Shown here: positions 1-8,544 of the stretch, one piece after another | How the letters are laid out: each line of letters begins with the position of its first letter | Numbering within the stretch: the first letter of the stretch is position 1 | Translations under genes and position numbers: made by a program | Notes under the pieces: model-generated | What the model saw: only the letters and a program-made list of their open reading frames with translations | Databases searched by the model: none | What the model was told of the DNA's origin: nothing | Assembly (NCBI GenBank): GCA_024508675.1 | Contig: JANINQ010000003.1 | Span: forward strand, 471,382-535,381 | Length of the DNA: 64,000 bases | Source: Afipia sp. | Lineage (GTDB): Bacteria; Pseudomonadota; Alphaproteobacteria; Rhizobiales; Xanthobacteraceae | Direction of reading: 5' to 3'

Positions 1-909
1 CACGCCGATGAATGTCATGTTCGAGCCGCGCACATGCCGCGAGTGCGGCGTCTTGCCGAACGGCAGGACATGAACGAACGGCTCCTTCTCGTACTGCTTG
101 ACCAGAATCTCATGAAGATCCTGCGCGATCTTGCCCCGCCGGCCCCGCACATAGATGGTCGAGAAGATGCCCCGGTTCATCGGCGTCAGATGCGGCGTGA
201 ACGATACGACCACATCCTTGCCGGCGGCTTTCGAGAATTCCTGATCGAGTTCTGCCATATGCCGATGCTGGCCGACGCCGTAAGCGTTGAAGCCTTCGGA
301 GACTTCCGAGAACAGCATCTCTTCCTTCGCCGAACGGCCTGCGCCGGTCATACCGGATTTGGCATCGATGACAATTTCATCGGATTCGATCGCCTTGGCC
401 TTCAGCAGAGGGATCAGCGGGAGCTGCGCGCAGGTGGTGTAGCAGCCCGGGTTGGCGACAAGCCGCGCCTTCTTGATGTCGCGCCGGTAGACTTCCACCA
501 ATCCGTAGACGGCTTCCTTCTGCAGTTCGAGCGCATGATGCTCGTGACCATACCACTTGGCATAGGCCGCAGGATCTTCCAGCCGGAAGTCTGCCGACAG
601 ATCGACGATCTTGATGTCCGGCGCCTTGGCGAGAACATCCTTCAGCACTTTTTGCGTGGTGGCATGCGGCAATGCGCAGAACACGAGATCGAGTCCGGCA
701 TTCGCCCAATCCACTTCATCGATGGTCACCAGCCGCGGCAGGTCATACGGCGCGAACTGCGGAAACACATCGCCCATCATCTGCCCTGCCCGCCGGTCGG
801 CCGTCAGCAAGGCAATCTCCACGCGGGGATGACGCAATAGCAGCCGGACAAGCTCCGCGCCGGTGTAACCGGAGGCCCCGAGAATGCCGATTTTCTTCTT
901 CGTGCTCAT
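1..909 (-). CDS. argC: N-acetyl-gamma-glutamyl-phosphate reductase, partial (C-terminus beyond the window)
   Basis: This is the NADPH-dependent reductase that makes N-acetylglutamate semialdehyde, the third step of arginine synthesis in the cytoplasm. The visible part starts with a Rossmann motif, GILGASGYTGAEL, and carries NPGCYTT with the catalytic cysteine that forms the thioester intermediate. The text KSGMTGAGR and the C-terminal HLTPMNRGI and RGSNMTF stretches also fit ArgC. The ATG at 909 overlaps the stop of the PaiB-like gene upstream in an ATGA arrangement, so the two are probably co-transcribed and translationally coupled. About 300 residues are present; the family is usually 310-350 long, so only a short end is missing. 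Confidence 0.93.
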   Translation of the reverse strand, partial: MSTKKKIGILGASGYTGAELVRLLLRHPRVEIALLTADRRAGQMMGDVFPQFAPYDLPRLVTIDEVDWANAGLDLVFCALPHATTQKVLKDVLAKAPDIKIVDLSADFRLEDPAAYAKWYGHEHHALELQKEAVYGLVEVYRRDIKKARLVANPGCYTTCAQLPLIPLLKAKAIESDEIVIDAKSGMTGAGRSAKEEMLFSEVSEGFNAYGVGQHRHMAELDQEFSKAAGKDVVVSFTPHLTPMNRGIFSTIYVRGRRGKIAQDLHEILVKQYEKEPFVHVLPFGKTPHSRHVRGSNMTFIGV

Positions 910-1592
910 GGCGCGATCCCTTCGTGCACAGTGCTCAATATTTCGTTCTCTTCAGCGGCGGCAAAGGCCTGCGGACGCATGGCGCGCATCGCATCCGACA
1001 GGATGCCTGCGCCTGCCGATGTCTGTAAGGCCAAAGCGCGGGTCACCGCAACATGGTCCGCGTCCGATTTGTGCTGGTTCAGCTTGAAGCTGCCCTCGAC
1101 CTCCTCGACGGTCATGACCAGTCCCACGATGGCCTTCATCATCGCCTCGAGCCGGCCGGGTGACATCTTGTCCACCGTCCAGGGCTTTTTCGGCGCAAGG
1201 TCGTTCTCGAACCGGGTGCTGGCCTGATTGAGATGATCGGGCAGTTGCTGTCCTGTCATAATCTTCACAGCACCCGTCATGTGAACTGACCGGTAAAGCC
1301 ATGTCGGCACCTGATCCGGCGACACGTACCAGTCGGGCGACACATAGGCGTCCGCCTCATTCACCGCGAACAGCCATGGCGTCACGCCGTCGGCATGGGC
1401 GATCAGCGGATTATGGCGCGCCAGGTGAAAGCACAGCAATGGCGTGCCGTCGCTCCCATACTCGATATGAAACGGGACCGGTGACGCGATGGGTTTGTCC
1501 CCGTCGTAGGCGCACGCCAGCCCGAACCCGCGCGCGGCAGCGAACGCGAGGCAGGTAGCGCGGTCTACTCGAAAGGCGGGTGGAACATACAT
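906..1592 (-). CDS. PaiB-family FMN-binding protein
   Basis: A 228-residue protein of the PaiB/FMN-binding negative regulator family, a split-barrel flavin-reductase-like fold named after Bacillus PaiB. It opens with MYVPPAFRVD and continues with ASPVPFHI and the HLARHNP segment typical of the family. The W-[HK]-RSVH-like region near residue 105 (YRSVHMTGAVKI) also fits. Its true role in proteobacteria is not settled; the label negative transcriptional regulator comes from Bacillus and no helix-turn-helix is evident here. The stop overlaps the argC start by one base pair step (ATGA), so it is the upstream gene of an argC transcript. A good purine-rich site precedes the ATG. Confidence 0.8.
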   Translation of the reverse strand: MYVPPAFRVDRATCLAFAAARGFGLACAYDGDKPIASPVPFHIEYGSDGTPLLCFHLARHNPLIAHADGVTPWLFAVNEADAYVSPDWYVSPDQVPTWLYRSVHMTGAVKIMTGQQLPDHLNQASTRFENDLAPKKPWTVDKMSPGRLEAMMKAIVGLVMTVEEVEGSFKLNQHKSDADHVAVTRALALQTSAGAGILSDAMRAMRPQAFAAAEENEILSTVHEGIAP

Positions 1593-1820
1593 TGGCTTTC
1601 TCCTGCTTCTGCGAGGAGCCGCCTGAGATCAAACCGCGTATGTCTGGAAGCGAGAGGTGCCGCGGGTTGTCTCCGGCGGCACGGGGGTGATTTTCAAACG
1701 CAATCGACCGCCCATACCGCGAAAATGCGGCGGCGGCGGGCAGCGATGATGGTGGCGTTCAAAATCATGGGCGCGGATATAAATCCGCGCCCGTTTTCCG
1801 TCAAGCGGCGATCCGCCGGA

Positions 1821-2810
1821 TCAGATGACCGGATTCCAGGGAGCCGGCACCCAGCGATAGCCGCTGCCGTCCTTCTCAAGGTTGGCAAGACCCGGGAACG
1901 GATAGTGGAAGCCCTGCACGCGCATCTTGTCGGCGGCAATCATGTCATAGACCTTGCGGCGGGTCGTCTCGGCCTGCGCGGGGTCCTGATCGAACATCAG
2001 ATGCCAGCCGGGATTGCGCGCAAACAGGTCCGGATCGTTGGTGACGTCCGACTGGATGAACACCTTGTCCGCTCCCGAGGACAGGACATACGACGTGTGT
2101 CCCGGCGTGTGGCCGATGGATTCAACGCTCAGCAGGCCGGGCGCGATGTCCTTGCCCCACTCGTAAGGCGTCACCTTCTTCTTCAATCCGGCTTCGAAGA
2201 CCCGGCGATTGTTCTTGAACAGGCCGGTCATGCGGTCGCCCGACGCCCGGCTCATCTCGCCGTCATCCATCCAGAACTTCCATTCGGTTGCCGGCACCAG
2301 AACCTCTGCATTCGGGAATGCAAGCTCGTTATCCGCTGTCAGCAGACCATTCACGTGATCGCCGTGGAAGTGCGAGATCACCACCATATCGATCGACTTC
2401 GGATCGATCCCGGCCGCGGCCATGTTCGATGCGAACTGGCCGACCGCGCCCTTGCTCGCGGCAAATGCACCGGGCCCATTGCCGGTATCGATCACTACGA
2501 GCTTGCCGCCCGTATTGATCACCAGCGGGCCGAACTGGATCGTCATCTTGTCGCGCGGGCGGAATGCCTTTTCGAGCGCCGCATTCACGTCGTCCTTCTT
2601 CGCGTTCAGAACGAAGGTTTCGGGAAGCGGAAATGTACTGGCGCCGTCGGAGATGACCGTGACTTCAGCGTCGCCAACCTTGTAGCGATAGAAGCTGGCG
2701 TTCTGCTTGCCGGCGACAGGCGCCGCTGCTTTTGCGAAATTCGCCGGCATCAAGGGAACAGCAGCAAGAGCGGCCGCACCGGCCAGCGCATGACGTCGTG
2801 TCAATTCCAT
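1821..2810 (-). CDS. Exported MBL-fold metallo-hydrolase
   Basis: A 329-residue metallo-beta-lactamase-fold hydrolase. The metal-binding signature is visible as SHFHGDHVNG (HxHxDH), followed by a later GHTPGHTS histidine and a distal QSDVTNDP aspartate, as expected for a two-metal site. I chose the ATG at 2810 because GGGAGAA lies about six bases upstream and the protein then starts MELTRRHALAGAAAL, a twin-arginine-like or Sec signal followed by an AKAAA cleavage region. A longer reading to 2888 lacks this support. The protein is therefore predicted to act in the periplasm. The substrate is unknown; the family includes lactonases, sulfatases and quinol-related enzymes. Confidence 0.85.
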   Translation of the reverse strand: MELTRRHALAGAAALAAVPLMPANFAKAAAPVAGKQNASFYRYKVGDAEVTVISDGASTFPLPETFVLNAKKDDVNAALEKAFRPRDKMTIQFGPLVINTGGKLVVIDTGNGPGAFAASKGAVGQFASNMAAAGIDPKSIDMVVISHFHGDHVNGLLTADNELAFPNAEVLVPATEWKFWMDDGEMSRASGDRMTGLFKNNRRVFEAGLKKKVTPYEWGKDIAPGLLSVESIGHTPGHTSYVLSSGADKVFIQSDVTNDPDLFARNPGWHLMFDQDPAQAETTRRKVYDMIAADKMRVQGFHYPFPGLANLEKDGSGYRWVPAPWNPVI

Positions 2811-2980
2811 AGTGTTTCTCCCGGTGAATGAAAATCCGTTGAAGCCGCAGACTTGAGCCGCTGCAGCTTTATCCTTCCTGCAAGTCATTCGCAGCGAATG
2901 CCTGCATGTCTACACGTCACGATAACACCACTTCACGACAGCTATTCCCGATCACGAATAGTTTGAAAGAACGCGCCCTG

Positions 2981-3499
2981 TCACATGAACAGTTTCACGC
3001 CGAACATGCCCGGTGCCATCAACAGACCTGCCCACAAAAACGCGGAGACGAAGTTCGCAAACTGGAAATGCCAGTATTCCATTTCGACAACGCCCGCGAC
3101 CAGCGGCACGGTTGCGCGCAGCGGGCCGGAGAAGCGTCCAATGAAAATGCCGAGCACCCCCCACTTCTTCATGAAGCGTTCGGCGCGCGGCAGCATGTCG
3201 GGAAAACTCGACATCGGCCACATGTGGGCGATGCGGTCATGGAATTTGACGCCGATCCAGTAGGACAGCCAGTCACCACAGGCGGCACCGAGTCCCCCCG
3301 CGATCCACACCGGCCAGAAACTGATGCCGCTGACGCCGATCAGCGCGCCGATCGACACGAGCGCGCCCCAGGCGGGAATGACCAGAGAAAGAAACGCCAG
3401 CGACTCCGCGAACGCGAGTGCAAAGACGACCGGCATCGCCCACATCTGATGGTCGCGGACAAACTCCGCCACTCCGCGCGTCATTTCCTCGAAAGTCAT
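2981..3499 (-). CDS. DedA-family membrane protein
   Basis: A small polytopic inner-membrane protein of the DedA/VTT family. The hallmark segment GRFSGPLRATVPLVAGVVEM is present, preceded by GDWLSYWIGVKFHD and the FSFPDMLPRAERFMKKWG stretch. Family members act as phospholipid scramblases or transporters, affecting undecaprenyl phosphate recycling, membrane composition and proton-motive force. The ATG at 3499 begins MTFEEMTRG; an upstream TTG at 3511 would add four residues. Length (172 residues) is at the short end for the family. It runs opposite to parE, with about 170 bases between the two starts. Confidence 0.82.
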   Translation of the reverse strand: MTFEEMTRGVAEFVRDHQMWAMPVVFALAFAESLAFLSLVIPAWGALVSIGALIGVSGISFWPVWIAGGLGAACGDWLSYWIGVKFHDRIAHMWPMSSFPDMLPRAERFMKKWGVLGIFIGRFSGPLRATVPLVAGVVEMEYWHFQFANFVSAFLWAGLLMAPGMFGVKLFM

Positions 3500-3667
3500 A
3501 CGATATCCCAATCCGGCTTATCGAATCTGCCGGTTCCCCTCATTCCAGATACCACGCTAGTAGGAACCTGTCCGGGAACTGCCTGCGTCACATTTGCTGC
3601 TCTAACCATGGCATAGTAACAGCCAGCGATTCGTCCTCCGATCACGATCTATCAAGATTTAAGAAGC

Positions 3668-5719
3668 ATGGCTAAATCACTGACTAAAAAAGAAAAAACT
3701 GGCACCGACCTGTTCGCCTCGTCGGACAGGAAGCCGGCTGCAGCCGCGAAGGCAGCCCCTAAACCGTCGGGCGCCGAGGCCGGGTACACCGCACGCGACA
3801 TCGAGGTTCTGGAAGGCCTGGAGCCTGTCCGCCGCCGTCCCGGCATGTATATCGGTGGCACGGACGAGAAGGCTCTGCATCACCTCTTCGCGGAAGTAAT
3901 CGACAATTCGATGGACGAGGCGCTGGCAGGCCATGCGACCTTCATCGAAGTGCATCTCGGCGCCGACGGCTATCTGACGGTCGTCGACAACGGCCGCGGC
4001 ATTCCGGTCGACCCGCATCCAAAATTCCCGAAGAAGTCCGCGCTCGAAATCATCATGTGCACCCTGCACGCGGGCGGCAAATTCGACTCCAAGGTCTATG
4101 AGACCTCGGGCGGCCTGCACGGCGTCGGCGTGTCGGTGGTGAATGCCCTCTCCTCGCAGCTCGTTGTCGAGGTCGCGCGCAATCAGCAGCTCTATAAGAT
4201 GACCTTCGAGCGGGGCATCCCGAAGGGTAAGCTAGAAGAACTCGGCAAGATCAACAACCGCCGTGGCACCAGCATCCGCTTCAAGCCCGATACCGAAATC
4301 TTTGGCGCAAAGGCCCACTTCAAGCCGCAACGCCTGTTCAAGATGGCGCGCTCGAAGGCGTATCTGTTCGGCGGCGTCGAAATCCGCTGGCGCTGCGATC
4401 CCGAACTGCTCAAAGGCGTGGAAGAAGTTCCGCCCGAGGCAACGTTCCATTTCCCCGGCGGCCTGAAGGACTATCTTGCTGCTGCAATCCACGCCGACAC
4501 GCTGGTGCATCCGGACATTTTCTCCGGCAAGTCCGGTCGCAACGGCGCGCACGGCGCCTGCGAATGGGCGGTGGCATGGACCGCTGATGCCGATGGCTTC
4601 CTGTCGTCCTACACCAACACCGTTCCGACGCCCGATGGCGGCACGCATGAAGCCGGTTTCCGCAGCGCGCTGCTGCGCGGTTTGAAGGACTACGCAGAGC
4701 GCATCGGGCAAGGCAAAAAAGCTTCCTCGATCACTTCCGAAGACGTGATGGTAGGCGCGGCCGCGATGCTCTCGGTGTTCGTGCGGGAACCGGAATTTCA
4801 GGGCCAGACCAAGGACCGTCTCGCCACCGCCGAAGCACAGAAGATTGTCGAACAGGCCATCAAGGACCCGTTCGATCACTGGCTGACCGGCAATCCGGTG
4901 CAGGCCAACAAGCTGCTCGAATTCGTGGTCGAGCGCGCGGACGAGCGGCTGCGGCGCCGCGCCGAGAAGGAAACCTCCCGCAAGACCGCGGTGAAGAAGC
5001 TGCGCCTGCCGGGCAAGCTTGCTGATTGCACCAACAGTGCGACCGAAGGCTCCGAACTCTTCATCGTCGAGGGCGACTCCGCAGGCGGCAGCGCGAAGCA
5101 GGCGCGCGACCGCAAAACGCAGGCCGTGCTGCCGCTGCGCGGCAAGATCCTCAACGTCGCCTCAGCGACCAAGGACAAGCTCACCGCGAATGCGCAGCTC
5201 GCCGATCTCATTCAGGCCATTGGCGCCGGTGTCGGCACACAGTATCGCGAAGAGGATCTGCGCTACTCCCGCATCATCATCATGACCGACGCGGACGTCG
5301 ACGGCGCGCATATCGCCTCGCTGCTGATCACCTTCTTCTACCGGCAGATGCCGCGCCTGATCGACGAAGGGCATCTCTATCTCGCGGTGCCCCCGCTTTA
5401 TCGCCTGACGCATGGCGCAAAGACCTTCTACGCGCGTGACGAGAAACATCGTGACGAGTTGCTCAAAAAGGAATTCCACGCCAACGCCAAGGTCGATATT
5501 GGACGCTTCAAAGGTCTTGGCGAGATGATGCCGGCGCAGTTGAAGGAAACAACCATGGACCCTACAAAGCGGACCATGCTGCGCGTGGTGCTGCTGCCGG
5601 ACGACCGCGAAGGCACCGCGGATTCGGTCGAGCGCCTGATGGGCACCAAGGCCGAAGCACGCTTCGCCTTCATTTCCGACAAGGCGGAATTCGCCAGCGA
5701 GGAATTGCTGGACGTGTAA
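3668..5719 (+). CDS. parE: DNA topoisomerase IV subunit B
   Basis: The ATPase subunit of topoisomerase IV, which decatenates sister chromosomes with ParC. Seen in order: a Lys/Ala-rich N-terminal tail (1-40), the GHKL ATPase with RRPGMYIGGTD, EVIDNSMDEA, DNGRGIP and GGLHGVGVSVVNALS, the transducer domain, and a TOPRIM domain with VEGDSAGG near residue 467 and DADVDG near 541. The reading QAVLPLRGKILNV and the 683-residue length favour ParE over GyrB (about 800 residues in alphaproteobacteria). It stands alone with about 155 bases to the divergent DedA gene and a similar gap to the downstream SDR gene. parC is not in the window. Confidence 0.95.
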   Translation: MAKSLTKKEKTGTDLFASSDRKPAAAAKAAPKPSGAEAGYTARDIEVLEGLEPVRRRPGMYIGGTDEKALHHLFAEVIDNSMDEALAGHATFIEVHLGADGYLTVVDNGRGIPVDPHPKFPKKSALEIIMCTLHAGGKFDSKVYETSGGLHGVGVSVVNALSSQLVVEVARNQQLYKMTFERGIPKGKLEELGKINNRRGTSIRFKPDTEIFGAKAHFKPQRLFKMARSKAYLFGGVEIRWRCDPELLKGVEEVPPEATFHFPGGLKDYLAAAIHADTLVHPDIFSGKSGRNGAHGACEWAVAWTADADGFLSSYTNTVPTPDGGTHEAGFRSALLRGLKDYAERIGQGKKASSITSEDVMVGAAAMLSVFVREPEFQGQTKDRLATAEAQKIVEQAIKDPFDHWLTGNPVQANKLLEFVVERADERLRRRAEKETSRKTAVKKLRLPGKLADCTNSATEGSELFIVEGDSAGGSAKQARDRKTQAVLPLRGKILNVASATKDKLTANAQLADLIQAIGAGVGTQYREEDLRYSRIIIMTDADVDGAHIASLLITFFYRQMPRLIDEGHLYLAVPPLYRLTHGAKTFYARDEKHRDELLKKEFHANAKVDIGRFKGLGEMMPAQLKETTMDPTKRTMLRVVLLPDDREGTADSVERLMGTKAEARFAFISDKAEFASEELLDV

Positions 5720-5875
5720 GCGTCGGGCAACGATTACAGGCATTGGTTCAGATCGAGCCCCCGCAACCAAGCCATGCTCAGGCGCGCGGCGGCGAAGCAT
5801 CGAACGACCTAGCCTTTGGCCAGACTGTATGTTCTCCTCGCAAAGCGGCACCAAGACCGCGCTGGAGAACAGAAC

Positions 5876-6646
5876 ATGATGCCCTCGCCTTTTGACCTCA
5901 CCGGTAAAATCGCCATCGTCACCGGCGGCAACGGCGGCATCGGCCTCGGCATGGCACGCGGGCTTGCCCGCGCAGGCGCTGGTATCGTCATTGCCGGACG
6001 CAACAAGGACAAATCCGAAGACGCCGTGCGTGACATCGAGGCGCTTGGCGCACGTGCATTGGCTGTGTCCGTGGATGTGACCGACAAGGCCTCTGTTGCA
6101 GCCCTGGTTGAAACCACGCTCAGGCAGTTTGGCCGGGTCGACATCCTGATCAACAATGCGGGCATGAGCGTGCGTCAGCCGGCGCACATTCTCAATCTGG
6201 ACGACTGGAACACGGTGATCGACACCAATCTCACCAGCGCCTTCATCTGCTCGAAGGCAGTGTATCCCGCGATGAAAGACAATGGCGGCGGCAAGATCAT
6301 CAACATCGGATCGATGATGTCGATTTTCGGTGCAAGCTTCGCGCCGGCCTATGCCGCGAGCAAAGGCGGCATCGTGCAGTTCACCAAGTCGATCGCGCTT
6401 TCGTGGGCGGCCGATAACATCCAGTCCAACGCGATCCTCCCTGGCTGGATCGACACGGCGCTCACCAGAACCGCACGGGAACAGGTGCCGGGCCTCAACG
6501 AGAATGTGTTGACCCGCACGCCCGCGAAACGCTGGGGTAATATCGACGACCTCGCAGGGACCGCAGTTTTTCTCGCGTCATCGGCATCGGATTTCGTCAC
6601 CGGCACGGCGATCCCGGTCGATGGCGGCTATTCCGTGCAAAGCTGA
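5876..6646 (+). CDS. SDR-family oxidoreductase
   Basis: A classical short-chain dehydrogenase/reductase of 256 residues. The NAD(P)-binding motif TGGNGGIGLGMA, the NNAG structural motif, the catalytic serine (IGSMMS) and the YAASK tyrosine-lysine pair are all present, with GTAIPVDGGYSV at the C-terminus as in gluconate 5-dehydrogenase and 3-oxoacyl-ACP reductase-like members. The ATG at 5876 follows GGAGAACAGAAC and is directly followed by a second in-frame ATG; an earlier in-frame start at 5816 has no ribosome site. The substrate cannot be told from the sequence and no pathway genes flank it. Confidence 0.88.
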   Translation: MMPSPFDLTGKIAIVTGGNGGIGLGMARGLARAGAGIVIAGRNKDKSEDAVRDIEALGARALAVSVDVTDKASVAALVETTLRQFGRVDILINNAGMSVRQPAHILNLDDWNTVIDTNLTSAFICSKAVYPAMKDNGGGKIINIGSMMSIFGASFAPAYAASKGGIVQFTKSIALSWAADNIQSNAILPGWIDTALTRTAREQVPGLNENVLTRTPAKRWGNIDDLAGTAVFLASSASDFVTGTAIPVDGGYSVQS

Positions 6647-6656
6647 CAACCGATCG

Positions 6657-8141
6657 CTACCGCCGGAAATTCTTGATCTCGGACAGGCTGCCGTCCTGAT
6701 AGGTCAGTTCGACCGACACGGATCGGGTCGATGCCGGAATTTTCATGTACGACGCAGCGTTCTCCGGAATGGCCGACGGGTCTTTCGGATTGCACGGCGG
6801 AATCTTGACCACCTGATTGGGCACCGTGGTGTCGATGCCGATGCGCATTTCACGGACCGCGCAACGGAACGACAATATCTGCGAGTAATAGACCAGCGGG
6901 CCGCTGTATCCGCCGAACGAGAGCCAGCTGTTCGATGTCATATCCAGCAGCTTGCGATGGCTGGCGATCAATGCCGCCTCGGGATCGAACTTGATCGGGA
7001 ACGGTCCCTGCATCTGGCCGGTCGGGTCGACGTAACGCACCTGAATGGTCGCAGCCGGCGCATCGTTCGGCAGTTCAATAGACGGGTTCGGCATGCGCCG
7101 CCGTGTGCGCGGATCGAGCGCATCGGTGAATCCGGTTTCCTTGAACTCACCGCTTTCTCCGAGCCGCCAGGAGATTGCGAGCGTCGGGTCGGCGATAGAG
7201 AACGCAATCGACCAGCCACCGTTATGACGCATGAAGCTCGCAATCGGCGCATTGCCGTTGTCGATGACAATCGGTGGCGTGGGCTGCACGGGCAATGCCG
7301 CGACCTGCGCCTGCGGTTCGACTGCGATGGCGCGCTCTCCATCCTTGGCGGGCCTTAGAATGAAATCCCCGACGATCTGGTCGTAATAGGCCGGCGTCTG
7401 CATCCGGCTCGCTGCGGCCGTCATCTGGCGCACATCGGATTGCGTCCGCTTCGCGATCTGCACAAGGTTGAGTCCGGGCTGCGCAAGCTCGCGTACAAAA
7501 CTGCGGGTAAACACGGAATTTGGGTTGGGATCGTTATCGTTGAGACGGTCAAGCGCGGTCTGTTTGGCGCCAGCAGAGAAAATCACGAACACGCCTTCCG
7601 GAGGCGAGATTGGCGCTAGTCCTCCGCTGCCGCCCAGTGCGCGCGTGCCGGTCGCCTCGAACGGATTGTTGCGGCAGGCGTCGAAAACGAAGATCGAGGT
7701 CCGCGCGCCGCGGGCCTGCAGGCGCGAAATCACGCGCTCGGCCGCGAACGCGCCGTCGCGGATCAGTTCTTCCTGCCCCTGCTTCACAGCATCGATGTCC
7801 GTCGGCAGCAGATAGTTCTGGCCGTTGATCTCGAATCCGTGGCCCGCGAAGAAGAAGAACGCGGTGTCACCGGGATCGACAGCCTTGTCGAAGGCCAGCA
7901 TGGTTTCGCTGAATGCCTTGCGGGTCTGGTTCTCGGCGAACATCACGGTGAACCCGAGCTGCTTCAGCGCATCGCTCATGGTGCGCGCATCGTTCACGGC
8001 CTTCTGCAGCGGCGGCACGTTGCGGTAATCGTTGTTGCCGATCACAAGCGCCACCCGCTTCTCCGCGAGAGCCGGCGCGGCAAATGCCGTCATCATCGCG
8101 GCAAGGCCGATCAGCAGCGTCCTGAACCTGGAATTGTTCAT
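6657..8141 (-). CDS. Secreted caspase-like (peptidase C14) protein
   Basis: A 494-residue protein with a Sec signal peptide (1-26, ending APALAEK) and a caspase-fold domain at about 28-260. The catalytic dyad is visible: histidine 101 in FFFAGHGFEI and cysteine 156 in FVFDACRNNPF, with the P20 opening VALVIGNNDY. Bacterial C14 proteins of this type (metacaspase/orthocaspase relatives) cleave after basic residues; their substrates are mostly unknown. The C-terminal half, about 260-494, is a beta-rich region I do not recognise. The ATG at 8141 is chosen over 8201 because GAGGGGACAGG precedes it and the signal peptide then lies at the N-terminus. It converges on the SDR gene, 10 bases apart. Confidence 0.87.
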   Translation of the reverse strand: MNNSRFRTLLIGLAAMMTAFAAPALAEKRVALVIGNNDYRNVPPLQKAVNDARTMSDALKQLGFTVMFAENQTRKAFSETMLAFDKAVDPGDTAFFFFAGHGFEINGQNYLLPTDIDAVKQGQEELIRDGAFAAERVISRLQARGARTSIFVFDACRNNPFEATGTRALGGSGGLAPISPPEGVFVIFSAGAKQTALDRLNDNDPNPNSVFTRSFVRELAQPGLNLVQIAKRTQSDVRQMTAAASRMQTPAYYDQIVGDFILRPAKDGERAIAVEPQAQVAALPVQPTPPIVIDNGNAPIASFMRHNGGWSIAFSIADPTLAISWRLGESGEFKETGFTDALDPRTRRRMPNPSIELPNDAPAATIQVRYVDPTGQMQGPFPIKFDPEAALIASHRKLLDMTSNSWLSFGGYSGPLVYYSQILSFRCAVREMRIGIDTTVPNQVVKIPPCNPKDPSAIPENAASYMKIPASTRSVSVELTYQDGSLSEIKNFRR

Positions 8142-8482
8142 GTCCTGTCCCCTCAAGACCGCCCGGCGGGAGGGTCCGGTTCCGGCAGTCCAGTATGTCA
8201 TAGTCGCCCGGACGGGGAAGGCGGTTCACAGGCCTACCCCAGCCGTCAAAAGCCCTTCAAACCATTGTCGTATTAAGGTTTTTCGCGGTTTTCAGCCGCA
8301 AATTCATTGACTTTCGCCGTTTCCGGCCTATGTTCCGCTGCAACGCGGTCAGAATCGTAATTGTAAGCTCCTGACCAGCCGTCTGTCGGCGAGATATCTC
8401 CTCCCCGTGCCCTCAAAGCGTGCCGTTCCGGGGTGAGCGCGACAGCATTTTTCCAGAGTCAGGACGGCGATTTCGACCAGAG
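8142..8482. other. Intergenic region between the caspase-like gene and rhlE
   Basis: No convincing gene is present. It holds the divergent promoter zone for the caspase-like gene and the helicase, and ends at the palindromic repeat that precedes rhlE. A promoter candidate for rhlE lies at 8307-8334. Confidence 0.6.
8307..8334 (+). promoter_or_regulatory. Candidate promoter of rhlE
   Basis: TTGACT at 8307-8312 and TATGTT at 8329-8334 are separated by 16 bases, close to a housekeeping sigma promoter. It would give a leader of about 200 nt before the rhlE start at 8545, which contains the palindromic repeat at 8483-8527. A long leader is common for cold-induced helicase genes, but regulation here is inference. 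Confidence 0.45.
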
Positions 8483-8527
8483 GCATGATCCGAAAAGTGG
8501 TCTTCCGGTTTTCGGATCAGATCATGC
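8483..8527. repeat. Palindromic intergenic repeat (GCATGATC type) in the rhlE leader
   Basis: The left arm GCATGATCCGAAAA and the right arm TTTTCGGATCAGATCATGC are inverted copies with a four-base insertion in one arm and a loop containing GTGG and CCGG. This is a family of short palindromes that I recognise as widespread between genes in Bradyrhizobium-like and Mesorhizobium-like genomes. It ends nine bases before the AGAGG ribosome site of rhlE. A related copy is at 11634-11678. Confidence 0.75.
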
Positions 8528-8544
8528 CCAAAACCAGAGGCTCA

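Noticed and set aside
6657-8141. Caspase-like gene as part of an intracellular defence module
   Set aside because: It has a signal peptide and no defence-type neighbours such as STAND or CBASS genes.
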